Shown: one piece after another, positions 50,129-59,794 of the stretch | Layout: each line of letters opens with the position of its first letter | How positions within the stretch are numbered: the stretch's first letter is position 1 | DNA from: Psoroptes ovis | Taxonomy: Eukaryota; Arthropoda; Arachnida; Sarcoptiformes; Psoroptidae | NCBI GenBank assembly: GCA_002943765.1 | Contig: PQWQ01000010.1 | Coordinates: 1,428,501-1,492,500 of the forward strand | DNA length: 64,000 bases | Direction of reading: 5' to 3' | Translations under genes and position numbers: made by a program | Notes under the pieces: generated by a model | Database searches by the model: none | Told to the model about the DNA's origin: nothing | The model's input: the letters and a program-made list of their open reading frames with translations, nothing else

Positions 50129-53089
50129 TTAAATAGTAGCGATGAGAGGATTAGTCCATGGCTTAAGATTTCGCACCGAATGAATTATTTGACGATTTTT
50201 GATATTAATCATATATCTTGCATTTGTCAGTTTTTCGATGACTATTCCTGGTCCAATATATAATTCGTCTAATTTTTTTCTGTTTGGCTTTGCCTCGTTG
50301 TAAACTAGAACCCTATCACCGATTTCGTATTGAATCATTTTTCGGGATTCATTAATTCTTTTTTGATTCTTTTCTTTACAATTTTGATCATTTTTGATTA
50401 AATCATTCAATTTATCGGCATCTAGTGCTTCGTTTGGCGTAAATTTTGATGATGAGTGTATGGTATTATTGTAAATTTCGATGATTTTATCGGCGATCTT
50501 CGGCCATTTCATTGTTATTTTTGGGTCGTTGACAGTTGTTCTGATCTGATTTATGAGTGTTTGATTTACTCTTTCAACGGCACCGATAGATTGCGGTGAA
50601 TATGGAGGCGAATTTTGGTATTTGATTTTAAAATTGCATAAAAATGATCGAAATTTGCGTGAATTCAAAGCCGGATAATTATCACTTCTTATGCATTCTG
50701 GCTTATTATCTTGAATTATTTTATTAATTAAATTGATAAAATCGACTGTACTTTGTGATTTCGAGCATATGTGCCAGACTTTTCTCGTCAACATATCGAT
50801 GGCTAGATGTAAGTATGTCTTCTTCACATCTGGTTGAACGAGGCCACCAATAGAATCAATTTGTATTATTTGAAATGGCCTCGTGATTTTCGTCGATTCG
50901 TATAATCCGTAGTTATTACCAGGTCTAGATTTGTTTTTCGCGCAAACTAGGCACTGTTTCGTTAAATTTTTTATATCAAAGTCCATATTAGGCCATTTAT
51001 AATCTTGTTTGATGTGAAAAGCTAATTTCTTTGATGAAAGGTGACCAAAATCTCGATGGAAATGTTCGATTATTTCATTACGAATCTTATCTGGTATAAA
51101 TAGTTTATCGTCATATAAAATTTGGTCATTATCAATTTTACAATAATCAGGCACTCTTTCTTCATTGATTAATAAATTGTTTTCATTTTTAATTTTTGTC
51201 TTGATTTCTTTATCGTCTAGAAAGTATGCCGAAATGTGAAGAGGGTTACGTGATAATTGATCAGCCTCTTCGTTTGTTTTGCCGTCTTTGTAAATAACTT
51301 CGTAGTCATATTGACTTAAATCGATGCTCCAACGAGCAATTCTAGAATTCGTTAATTTGGCTTTCTTCGACCATTGAAGACCTTTATGGTCTGAATAAAT
51401 TGTCACTTTTCTACCATGCGTATAATAATGCCAATTTTTTAAAGCCTCGACTATGGCGAGACATTCTAACTCGGTGATTGTGTAATTTCGTTGATAAGAT
51501 TGAAGCGATTTTGAAAAGTATGCGATTGGTCGAAATATTTTGTCGTCTTTTTGCTTAAGAATTGCACCAATACCTTTGATCGATGCATCGGTGAACAAAT
51601 AAATCGGTTTTGATGGATCAAAAATAGTCAATATAGGTGGTTTAGTTAATTTTTCCTTCAATTTATCAAATGCGGTTTGTTGTTCGGTGTTCCATTCAAA
51701 GTTTACATTTTTCTTTAATAATCGTGTGATTGGATATAATAATGCAGAACAATTAGGAATAAAGTTTCTATAATATTGAACGTGACCAACAAACGACTGC
51801 ACTTCTTTTACGTTTTTAGGGGGTTTTATTGCCATAATTACGTCAATATTTGATTGAAGAGGTTCAATACGATTCATGGAGATGGTATGGCCCAGAAAGT
51901 TCACCTTAGATAGTCCGAATTGACATTTGGACAATTTAAGTTTGATTTTTTCAATACTAACAGCTTTAAATATTTTTTCTAAGTGAACTATATGTTGGTC
52001 GAGGGTTTTAGAGAACACCAGAATGTCATCCATATAATTAGACGCAAATTTTTCTAGTCCATGTTTCTGAATAATACGGAATAACGCTCTTTGGAAAATG
52101 GCTGGAGCGTTTTTTAGGCCAAAGGGCATGACATTCCACTCGAACTTTCCGTTAGATGTGACAAATGCGGTTTTTGGTCTATCTGTTTCAGCAATTTGAA
52201 TATGATGGAATCCTGAGGCCACATCTAAGGTTGTAAAAATCGAACAATTCAATGTTTTGTCAATAAGATCGCCAATCAACGGGAATGGGTATGATTGAGT
52301 TTGTGTTATCTGATTAAGCTTACGGTAGTCCACACATAAACGTGACTTTTTTCCGTCATCCTTTTTATCAGCGAGAATGACAGGAAAAGAATATGGTGAA
52401 TTTGATTCACTTATCAAACCAGCATTCAATAGTTCTTTTGTAATCATTGTGATTTTTTCATTTTCGATTGAAGAATGTCGATATGATCTTAAATTGATTG
52501 GTATATTATTTTCAAGTCGAATTTCGCATTGTTCATTGTGGATCTGACCAACATCATACTTAGATTTTGAAAAAATATCGTCATATTTATCGATGATTCG
52601 TTTAATATCGTCATTCAATATTGGTGGTTTCGTTTCATTATTTGATTCGATTGAATTTATTAGTTTTAATTGTGTATTAGTTGGTTCAATTGCAACATAT
52701 GATGAATAAAATGAGATATCACTAAGATTTTGTCGTACTTCGCCATTTTTCAGTTGTTCTAAATAAAATTCATAGATATTGTCGAGTCCCAAAATGAAAT
52801 CTTGAGATAAATTTTTGGCAATATTGATTAAAATTTCTTTCTGTATTAAGCCAATTGTTACCGTGATTTTAGCCCGACCAATCGTAGTGTCATTAGTACA
52901 GTTAGATGAAATTAAATTGCAAGAAGAATTAGTAAAAATTGGAATTTTAAATTTATTCAATAATTTAACATGAATCAAGGAGATTTGAGCTCCCGAATCG
53001 TATAAGACACTTTGTATATTGTTATTAATCATAATATTGATCATGATTGGATTTGGCTGCTTTGTTTGGTTGATTGGTCGGGCATTTAA
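50129..53089 (-). CDS. Pol polyprotein of Ty3/Gypsy-type retrotransposon 2
   Basis: The frame is entered by -1 frameshifting at 53,089-53,095; its first internal ATG is at 53,044 and 971 codons follow. Numbering from that Met: protease DSG at 16-18 with an ILGLD motif at 84-88; reverse transcriptase at about 200-390 with D274 and YMDD at 337-340; RNase H with D486, E525 and D552. The integrase zinc site is H663, H668, C698 and C701, and the catalytic residues are D730, D788 and E824, with 35 residues between the last two. A GPG variant of the GPY/F motif is at 931-933. The reverse transcriptase and integrase motifs are Gypsy-like, not BEL/Pao-like. No internal stop is present and all catalytic residues seen are intact. 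Confidence 0.94.
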   Translation of the reverse strand, partial: LNARPINQTKQPNPIMINIMINNNIQSVLYDSGAQISLIHVKLLNKFKIPIFTNSSCNLISSNCTNDTTIGRAKITVTIGLIQKEILINIAKNLSQDFILGLDNIYEFYLEQLKNGEVRQNLSDISFYSSYVAIEPTNTQLKLINSIESNNETKPPILNDDIKRIIDKYDDIFSKSKYDVGQIHNEQCEIRLENNIPINLRSYRHSSIENEKITMITKELLNAGLISESNSPYSFPVILADKKDDGKKSRLCVDYRKLNQITQTQSYPFPLIGDLIDKTLNCSIFTTLDVASGFHHIQIAETDRPKTAFVTSNGKFEWNVMPFGLKNAPAIFQRALFRIIQKHGLEKFASNYMDDILVFSKTLDQHIVHLEKIFKAVSIEKIKLKLSKCQFGLSKVNFLGHTISMNRIEPLQSNIDVIMAIKPPKNVKEVQSFVGHVQYYRNFIPNCSALLYPITRLLKKNVNFEWNTEQQTAFDKLKEKLTKPPILTIFDPSKPIYLFTDASIKGIGAILKQKDDKIFRPIAYFSKSLQSYQRNYTITELECLAIVEALKNWHYYTHGRKVTIYSDHKGLQWSKKAKLTNSRIARWSIDLSQYDYEVIYKDGKTNEEADQLSRNPLHISAYFLDDKEIKTKIKNENNLLINEERVPDYCKIDNDQILYDDKLFIPDKIRNEIIEHFHRDFGHLSSKKLAFHIKQDYKWPNMDFDIKNLTKQCLVCAKNKSRPGNNYGLYESTKITRPFQIIQIDSIGGLVQPDVKKTYLHLAIDMLTRKVWHICSKSQSTVDFINLINKIIQDNKPECIRSDNYPALNSRKFRSFLCNFKIKYQNSPPYSPQSIGAVERVNQTLINQIRTTVNDPKITMKWPKIADKIIEIYNNTIHSSSKFTPNEALDADKLNDLIKNDQNCKEKNQKRINESRKMIQYEIGDRVLVYNEAKPNRKKLDELYIGPGIVIEKLTNARYMINIKNRQIIHSVRNLKPWTNPLIATI

Positions 53090-54357
53090 AAATTTTGCTC
53101 AATGTTGATGTTGCTGATCTGATTTTCTTCGTCACAAACAACGTTATTGATGGGTGTTTTTACAGCTGTTTGATGCTGATTTCTCTTCTCTAAGAATAAA
53201 TATGTGGCATGGTTGCCAAAACATTTCTGACAATGTACATTACAGATGCGATTTCTATCGAATTTATGCTTGCCACATTTCATGCACAAATTTTGACGAT
53301 TTAATTTTGATTTGAGCAATTGAATACTAAGAGTTGGTATATTAGTGCATTTGTCAATAGCATGAGCTGATGAACAAATCGGGCACTTATTAAATTGTGG
53401 ACGATAATCAATAGGATTGCGGAATTCGTTTTTATCGACAAATGAATTGATGGCACGTTCTTTTAATTTTTCTATGATATCTGTAATATAATTCAAAGAG
53501 TCGTCATTGTTTGTGTTTATCCAAACAATAACTTCGGTTGGTAATTTTTCCAACAATTCGTCTTTGACCATTTTCATTTGTAGTGGGTCTTTGATAACAC
53601 TTTTAGCTTTTTGTGATATCATATAAATGGCATTCCAAGCGTGTGAGTCTTTATGCGACTTTATTTTCGGACATTTACGGATTTGGGATTTGATTTCGTT
53701 GAATACCATTGCTGGTGACGCCAATTGTCGTCTTAATTTTTCAATAATTATTCGAATGTTTTCGTCGGGTTGGGCAGATTCCACTATATTCATAGCATCT
53801 CTGGATTCCTTGACTGCCAATTGTAAATAATTTATTTTCATTTGTTCGTTGATATTGATGTTATTAGTTATGATTTCGTCAAATCTTTTTATAAAAGCTT
53901 CAAAATTTGATGGGTTGCCGTTGAATTTAGGTAGATTGCCGTCGTTGACAGTCAAGGTTATGTTTTGTCTGTTGTTCAATTGGGGAGTTTTTAAAAACAA
54001 ATTATTAAGTTTCATTAGTAAATTCGATATTGTAATTGTTTCTTCTTCGTTGTTTTGTAAAAAAAAATATTGAGATAAATCTCTAACACATTTGTTGATC
54101 ATTTTGTTGATTTCGTCGTTGATGATTTCGTGGTCGGCGAAGGTCTTGACGATGCATTCTGCTTTAAAAATAATGTCTTTTAAATTTGAATGATTAGGAG
54201 TAGTTGCTAGAATTGGTATTTGTGATGTCATTACATTGGTTGTTTTCGTTGGAGTTTTTGACATGGTTATTGTTGTTGTTATTGTCGATGTTGAAGCCGT
54301 TGTTGTAATAAATGTGGTTGATGTTTCGTTTATAATTTTATCATTTCGCAGGATCAT
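53086..54357 (-). CDS. Gag of retrotransposon 2, BEL/Pao-like (DUF1759-type) architecture
   Basis: 423 codons from the ATG at 54,357; TAA at 53,088-53,086. An in-frame ATG at 54,537 lies at the LTR edge upstream of the likely transcription start, so the first ATG after the LTR is preferred. A Thr/Ser-rich N terminus is followed at about 143-220 by a region beginning LPKFNGNP, which resembles the DUF1759 Gag domain of Pao elements. Cys/His clusters follow: C325-x2-C328-x3-H332-x4-C337, then C358-x2-C361 with H364 and C372, then C376-x2-C379-x3-H383 lacking a clear last ligand. This triple arrangement is also typical of Pao Gag. It is expected to package the element RNA into particles. Confidence 0.88.
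   Translation of the reverse strand: MILRNDKIINETSTTFITTTASTSTITTTITMSKTPTKTTNVMTSQIPILATTPNHSNLKDIIFKAECIVKTFADHEIINDEINKMINKCVRDLSQYFFLQNNEEETITISNLLMKLNNLFLKTPQLNNRQNITLTVNDGNLPKFNGNPSNFEAFIKRFDEIITNNININEQMKINYLQLAVKESRDAMNIVESAQPDENIRIIIEKLRRQLASPAMVFNEIKSQIRKCPKIKSHKDSHAWNAIYMISQKAKSVIKDPLQMKMVKDELLEKLPTEVIVWINTNNDDSLNYITDIIEKLKERAINSFVDKNEFRNPIDYRPQFNKCPICSSAHAIDKCTNIPTLSIQLLKSKLNRQNLCMKCGKHKFDRNRICNVHCQKCFGNHATYLFLEKRNQHQTAVKTPINNVVCDEENQISNINIEQNF
53089..53095 (-). promoter_or_regulatory. Programmed -1 frameshift heptamer (A AAU UUU)
   Basis: In Gag frame the codons are CAA AAT TTT TAA, so the heptamer A AAU UUU (X XXY YYZ type) sits directly before the Gag stop. Slipping back one base reads TTA AAT GCC and continues with no stop into Pol. 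The frame relation between gag and pol is exactly -1. A downstream stimulatory structure was not established. Confidence 0.85.
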
Positions 54358-54368
54358 CCTGTTGGCTT

Positions 54369-54536
54369 TTAAGATCAGCTTTATTTTATTTTCAAGAAAA
54401 ATAATAAAAACAATAATTGTGTTTTTCAATGGCAAAACCAATGGCTTTTTATAGCCATGCTTAAGATCAATACAGCTCAACGTCAAACCATTGAGATGGA
54501 GATGCATGCCACCTAATGGTGACATGCATCTCGACA
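54369..54536 (-). repeat. 5' LTR of element 2 (promoter LTR)
   Basis: 168 bp, identical by eye to the 3' LTR. The TATA-type box is at 54,453-54,446 in sense. The LTR is almost followed by the gag ATG, which begins only 11 bases past its edge, so the untranslated leader is very short and leaves little room for a separate primer site. Confidence 0.9.
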
Positions 54537-54541
54537 TATAT
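54537..54541. other. Target-site duplication, right copy (TATAT)
   Basis: Matches 49,853-49,857 on the other side of element 2, with the same one-base uncertainty. Confidence 0.65.
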
Positions 54542-55305
54542 TCATTTATTATTATGTAATATTAATATTTATAATAATAATAATAATGATTTTTGATGAT
54601 GCGGATGATGATTAAAATAAAAATAGACCAAATAATAATAATACACACACACACACACAGACACGATGATTCAAATCATGCTTCAAATTGATAATGTTTC
54701 AAGCATTTGTTTGTGTGTGTGTGTGTATTTGAGTGGATGTATAAAGTTTATGAATGATTATTTCCATTATTTTTCAATGAATTTGCTTCCGTTTAAATTA
54801 TCCCGAAAGGGTTGATTGAACTATTAATGGGAAGAGTACTGGAGAGCCATAGAGAGATATTGAAAAACTTTTGACGGTCAGAGATTAAAACTATTTCAAA
54901 GTACCTTCATTCGCTAGAGAATTGAGTTTATCAGTGAACAAACTAGGGCCCAAACAGGGTTATGGTTTAATGAATTCAAAGAGAAAAATGAAGAGTTAAA
55001 CATCCTTTGGCCAATGAGATTGTTGTTCAAGCAAAAATGTTGGCTTCACTGCAATAATTCAATGTTTCAACGTTGAATTTCATTTATTTTTTCAAACAAA
55101 CGTGAAAAATACATCAAAGCTTGAAGATAATTGATTTCAGGTTATACATCCGGTAATTTAACTCACTAATTTTGATTATTATCACATTAATATCACCGAT
55201 ATAATTTGTCTTTACCTTATCATTACCTTATATCATCATATCTTTGTGTTATTTTATTCGGTTTAATCATTTTGATTCAAATACATTCCAATGAATTTCA
55301 ATGAT

Positions 55306-55308
<3 letters not shown>

Positions 55309-55336
<28 letters not shown>
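55309..55336. repeat. (CA)14 microsatellite
   Basis: Fourteen uninterrupted CA units, followed after TG by a shorter CA run. It is the longest clean CA repeat in the window. Confidence 0.85.
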
Positions 55337-56165
55337 TGCACACACAATATGATTGAATGAACAGATTGGAATTTTTATAATTTATTTGATTTAAACTTGG
55401 CTGAAAAAAAAAACAAAATTTCAACATAAAGCCTGAAGCATTATATGGTTGATATTATTATTATCATTCATCTATTTACGTACAAATCTTATCATGTGTT
55501 TTTGCATGTAAATATGATGAAATTGAATCAATTTCACTCGCTTTTCTTATCTTGAATTTCAATATCAAGATTTTAAACTTTTCCCTAAATCTAATTGAAT
55601 CAAATTCAATCTAAATATAACCCAATTTGTACAAACATTGACACTGATGATCATATGATTATCAGCTATGCAAATTCTAATTTGAATATTCAAAGATTTA
55701 ATTTTTTTCTTTCGTTTTTCTAAGATTTTCTACAAAAAAAATCTTGAAATTTTAAATCCTAATCGATGTGAGAATATTCTTGAATATTCTTGTATTATCA
55801 TCATTTCTGTACATAAAAAATTCCACAAAGCAAATCTTGAAATATTTATGAAATTACTTCCATTTATTCGCCTCAGAAATGTTTCCAATAACGAAACTCT
55901 TTGATTGAAAATTTCTTCCATCTTTTTTCCCGAATTTCTCCCGAATTCACTTGTGTTCTTTTCAATCAATATTGAAAAATATTGATGAAATTTTTTTTCG
56001 ATGAAACGAAAACGATAAATCGCTAAATACATAGAGAAATGAAAGAAACCGAAAAAAATTTCATTTTTCTAATGGAATTTTCGAGTTGAAAAGAGAACTC
56101 AGAAAAATGTGAGAAAATTTAAATTTTCTCTTCTTTTCAATGGAAAATTTTGGTGAGAAACAACT

Positions 56166-56241
56166 TGCCATAACTCGGCCAGAATTCCACCAGAACTCGG
56201 CCATATTCTGCCATAATTCGGCCAGAATTCCATTAGAATTC
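56166..56241. repeat. 43-bp tandem duplication, about 1.8 copies
   Basis: The unit starting TGCCATAACTCGGCCAGAAT at 56,166 recurs with a few changes at 56,209. The block is GC-richer than its surroundings. On the minus strand it reads as repeated Trp/Asn-rich peptide units inside a short open frame, probably without coding meaning. Confidence 0.75.
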
Positions 56242-56747
56242 ACTGGGAAAATCTTTGTAAAATATTTTTTGGAAGATAAAGGAGAAACTCTTTGAAATTC
56301 TTCAAAAAAAAAAAAAAAAAAAAAAAATTCTTCAAACTTGATTGGAGTTTGAAGTTTTTCCCATTCATTCTTTTATTCATGAATTTGAAGAGTAAACAAA
56401 ACAGCATCGAAAAAAATTTTGAAAATTTGTGAATAATTTTCAATAATTCAATTGTTTTCTTTTTGCATATTTGTATGCTTGAAAAATTCATTCTTTATTT
56501 GTGTATTTTGGTTGTTTTTCTTTGCTTTTATTTTCATAAATCAAAAGAAAACAAATTTTTTTTTCTTGTTTCATCAAATTTGAATGAATAAAAAAACAAA
56601 TTCATTGAATGAATGAACATGAATTCGAGAAAAATGAAATTTTGATTCCAGAAAAAAAAGATCAAAGAAACCAATATGAAAAATGAAAGCATGAATTCAA
56701 AAAGAGAAAATCAGATGAAAGATGAAAGACTGGAAAGAATGAATGAA

Positions 56748-57005
56748 TTATGAATGAATTTCAAAATAATTCAAAATTTGTTCACATTTTCCATAATTAT
56801 TCGACATATTTCCCCTCAATTTGAGATTCTTAGGGCTCTGGAGCTTTCCCAAATCTTTTGGCTGAGCTTTTCTCCTCTGGACAGGCCGTTTTGTACTGTA
56901 TGGACTAGAGTCATTCAAGTCTGAAATGAAGATCATTAGGGGAAAATCATACGTGGGGCATGCAGATGATGTCCCCTCGATCCGATCTGAGCATTTGAAA
57001 AACAT
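56748..57005 (-). CDS. Weak candidate: 85-aa hypothetical protein in a GC-richer block
   Basis: A genuine ATG at 57,005 opens 85 codons to a TAA at 56,748. The stretch of about 56,800-57,000 is clearly richer in G+C than the surrounding A+T-rich sequence. It uses codons such as CGG, GAG, GGG and CTC that are rare nearby. The predicted protein is mixed and hydrophilic, with a Lys/Arg-rich centre. It has no signal peptide, membrane segment or domain that I recognise. The opposite strand is also open over part of it, so the composition alone may explain the frame. It could be an exon, a decayed transposon piece or chance. Confidence 0.2.
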   Translation of the reverse strand: MFFKCSDRIEGTSSACPTYDFPLMIFISDLNDSSPYSTKRPVQRRKAQPKDLGKLQSPKNLKLRGNMSNNYGKCEQILNYFEIHS

Positions 57006-58034
57006 TCATTTTAGAATCTCAAATTTTTTGACCATAGAAAAATTATTGAAAATTATGAATTATGAAATTTTTGTTCTTTCTGTTATGAAATTCATTTCTT
57101 TCATTTCTTGGAATTTTTCGTGTTGAAATATTTCTTAAAATATCATTATTCTTGAATATTTCTCAGAATGTCTTGAAATCTGAAATTTCTTGGTTATTTT
57201 TGAATATTTTTTTTTTTGAAATATTTTCCCCCATTTTTAAACAAAAGAATTATTCATTCATTACGAATTTGTACATATTCATTATTCATAAAATTTATTT
57301 CAATTTAATTTTTCAAATTTCTGTTTTAGACATATTATTCAGTTGATTGTTTAATAATTTTTTTCTCTTGATTTCCCCCTCTCATTGGTTTCTATTGATT
57401 ACCTTATTTACGATTCAACAAGAAACAAAAAAGGCTCATAATTCATTGAATTTGAAATGAAATGATATTCCTTGAACTTATCCAAATACCAAATAGATGC
57501 AAATAGAAACCAGAGGAGAATTGAATATTTGATCCTTATTCTCTGGTTTTAATTTGGTGGGTTCGCAGGGCTTTGCTTGGGTTTCGCAGGGCTTTGCTGG
57601 GGTTTTCCAAGATTTCTCAGAATTAAGGCTCGGGTTTGGTTCTTGTTCTCAAGATTTTTCCCGTGATTTTCACTCGAACCTTTCAAACGTTCTCAAGTTC
57701 CTTTTTCATTGTTATTTAATAAGAAAAATCATTGAATTTTCAAATTATTATTATCTGAAACATTTTCTGAAACAAAGAATAATTCAAAATGTCAAACATT
57801 TTTAACAAAAAAAAAAAAAATACTTGAAATGTGATTCCTATTATTATTATTATCATTATTATTATTATACGTTATATTTTGAATGTTATTTGACAGCAAA
57901 GTGTTAAGAAGTAGAAGAAGAAGAAGAAAATGATTATAATAATTATAATGATAATAATAATAATAATAATATTTGACTATTCTTCGATACATGAATGAAT
58001 CATGTACATGAACATCGATTCTTCGTGTCATGTC

Positions 58035-58065
58035 TTACACTACGAGCAGTACACTCGTAGTGTAA
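58035..58065. repeat. Perfect 12-bp inverted repeat
   Basis: TTACACTACGAG and CTCGTAGTGTAA are exact reverse complements separated by CAGTACA. A further partial copy, TCGTAGTACAC, follows. Either strand could form a strong hairpin. No poly-T tail or gene end lies beside it, so it is not called a terminator. Confidence 0.8.
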
Positions 58066-59752
58066 TCGTAGTACACTCAATTATCTGCCAACAAATACCA
58101 TGGTATTCATGAGAAAAATGGAGAAAATTATGGGAATAAAAATGATATCAATGAATTTGTGTGTGTCTTATGATGTCTTCTTGATTATTTGATTGAACGT
58201 AAATGAAAATATAATGAGAAAAAAAATTATCATATAAATTATTCAATCAATTTTTTTTTCGCTCCCATTTTGTATTAATTTAATCAATTTTCTATTTTAC
58301 TTGATCATCATCATCATAACAATTTTGATTGTTTCATTATTTCATATATTTGAGAAAAAAAAAACATGAAATTATATCGACTTGGATCAACTACTCTATT
58401 CTGATGTTAATCAATACATTATTATTGATTTGAATTTAAATCAAAATTTTTTTGATCATCATTTATATTTTCTTCAAAATGAATTACCATTTTTTCACTT
58501 ATTTTCTTGCAAAACATTTATGATCATAATCAATGATAATAGAATCGAATAAAATAATGGTGAAATACTAGAAATAGTGACTGCAACATCATCGATGATG
58601 ATAATGTCATACATTCATTTTATATTAATTTCAATAAACAATAACTTGACTCGAATGAGCAGCGATTTCTTTCAGTGTCGCTAAGGCCATTTAAAGCCTT
58701 CAATATCAAAAGGTTTCTTGCTTTTGTTTTCAAATCTTTGTTTTTTATTTTCAATATTTTCATTTTCTTTCGATGAAATAGATTAAATTGAAAATCATGA
58801 GAACAAAACGAAACGATATTACATTACAAATGGGATTCCGTTTGGGCCTTCGGAAGCATTGAAAAAGAAATTTGAATTTAGATTGAAAAATCATAAAATC
58901 AAAAGTGAAAAAAAACAATCAAAATTGAAAATAATAAAAACAATACATTGATATAAGTGTATGGGAAATATTTCAATAGTTCAACGATGATCTTATACTG
59001 GCTGGTGAATGAGCAATTTTGATTTTGAAATTCTCGAAATTTCTTTGAAAAATATTAAAAAAGTCGAAAATTTCCATTTTATTTGAATCAAATTTTCTCC
59101 AAGTTTACGTTTGGATTCCATCTAATAATGTCGATAGCAATAATATTGTCATCATCATTATTGGCAGTTGTATTGTCTGCTTTATGATGAATTTCAGATG
59201 AAAAATACTTGAATAATTTGAAAATTGGAACAAATTTCCACGATATTAGAAATTGTAAAGACACGTTAAGGCATAGATTCATACCTTTTACACCAGGTTA
59301 ATTCACCATTGTTACTTAAGAATTTGTGAATTCGGTTGAAAAGATATTTCAACTAAATTGAAATTTCATTGAAAAAAAAAAATGAAATAAAGTACATTGA
59401 AATCATTTCATTGAAAAAAATTGATGCACCTATTCACATTGCTGCATAGTGCTTTGCAACAACAACAACACCAACAACAAACATATCATAATAACAAGAT
59501 AAGAATGGCCAAAAAAAATGAAAATAATTTTTCAATTTTTTCAATTTTCAATTGATTGAATTGAGCAATGAAATTGATTGAAAATTTTTTCCATTTTCAT
59601 TTTCTCCATTTTTTTTCTCATTTCAATTCTTTGCAATTGATGAAAACATACTCAAAGCCCGAAGAAGATTGAATTGATACATAAAAAGCTTTTTTTCTTT
59701 CATTCATTTGTATTTCATCTTCAAGGTCCAGAGAATTCTTTGGTCCAAGTTT

Positions 59753-59794
59753 CTTTCGTCAAATTCACTTCAACTTTCGTCAAATTCACTTCAA
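59753..59794. repeat. 21-bp tandem repeat, two exact copies
   Basis: A 21-bp unit starting CTTTCGTCAAATTCACTT occurs at 59,753-59,773 and 59,774-59,794. It is followed by a TTTCA run. It is a minor local duplication. Confidence 0.85.

Larger units (their letters stand above)
49858..54536 (-). mobile_element. Full-length Ty3/Gypsy-type LTR retrotransposon, element 2
   Basis: A 4679-bp element on the minus strand with short 168-bp LTRs (49,858-50,025 and 54,369-54,536), identical by eye. In sense the LTR begins TGTCGAGATG but ends CTTAA rather than CA. Gag (54,357-53,086) and Pol (53,089-50,129) are in different frames, linked by a -1 slippery site. The Pol domain order is protease, reverse transcriptase, RNase H, integrase. 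A polypurine tract abuts the 3' LTR. No env frame fits between the pol stop and the LTR (about 100 bp). No TGG-type tRNA primer site is seen. The intact frames and LTR identity suggest a very recent insertion. Confidence 0.93.

Noticed and set aside
49858..54536. Calling element 2 a BEL/Pao element because of its Gag
   Set aside because: Reverse transcriptase and integrase motifs are Gypsy-type, so the element is classed by Pol.
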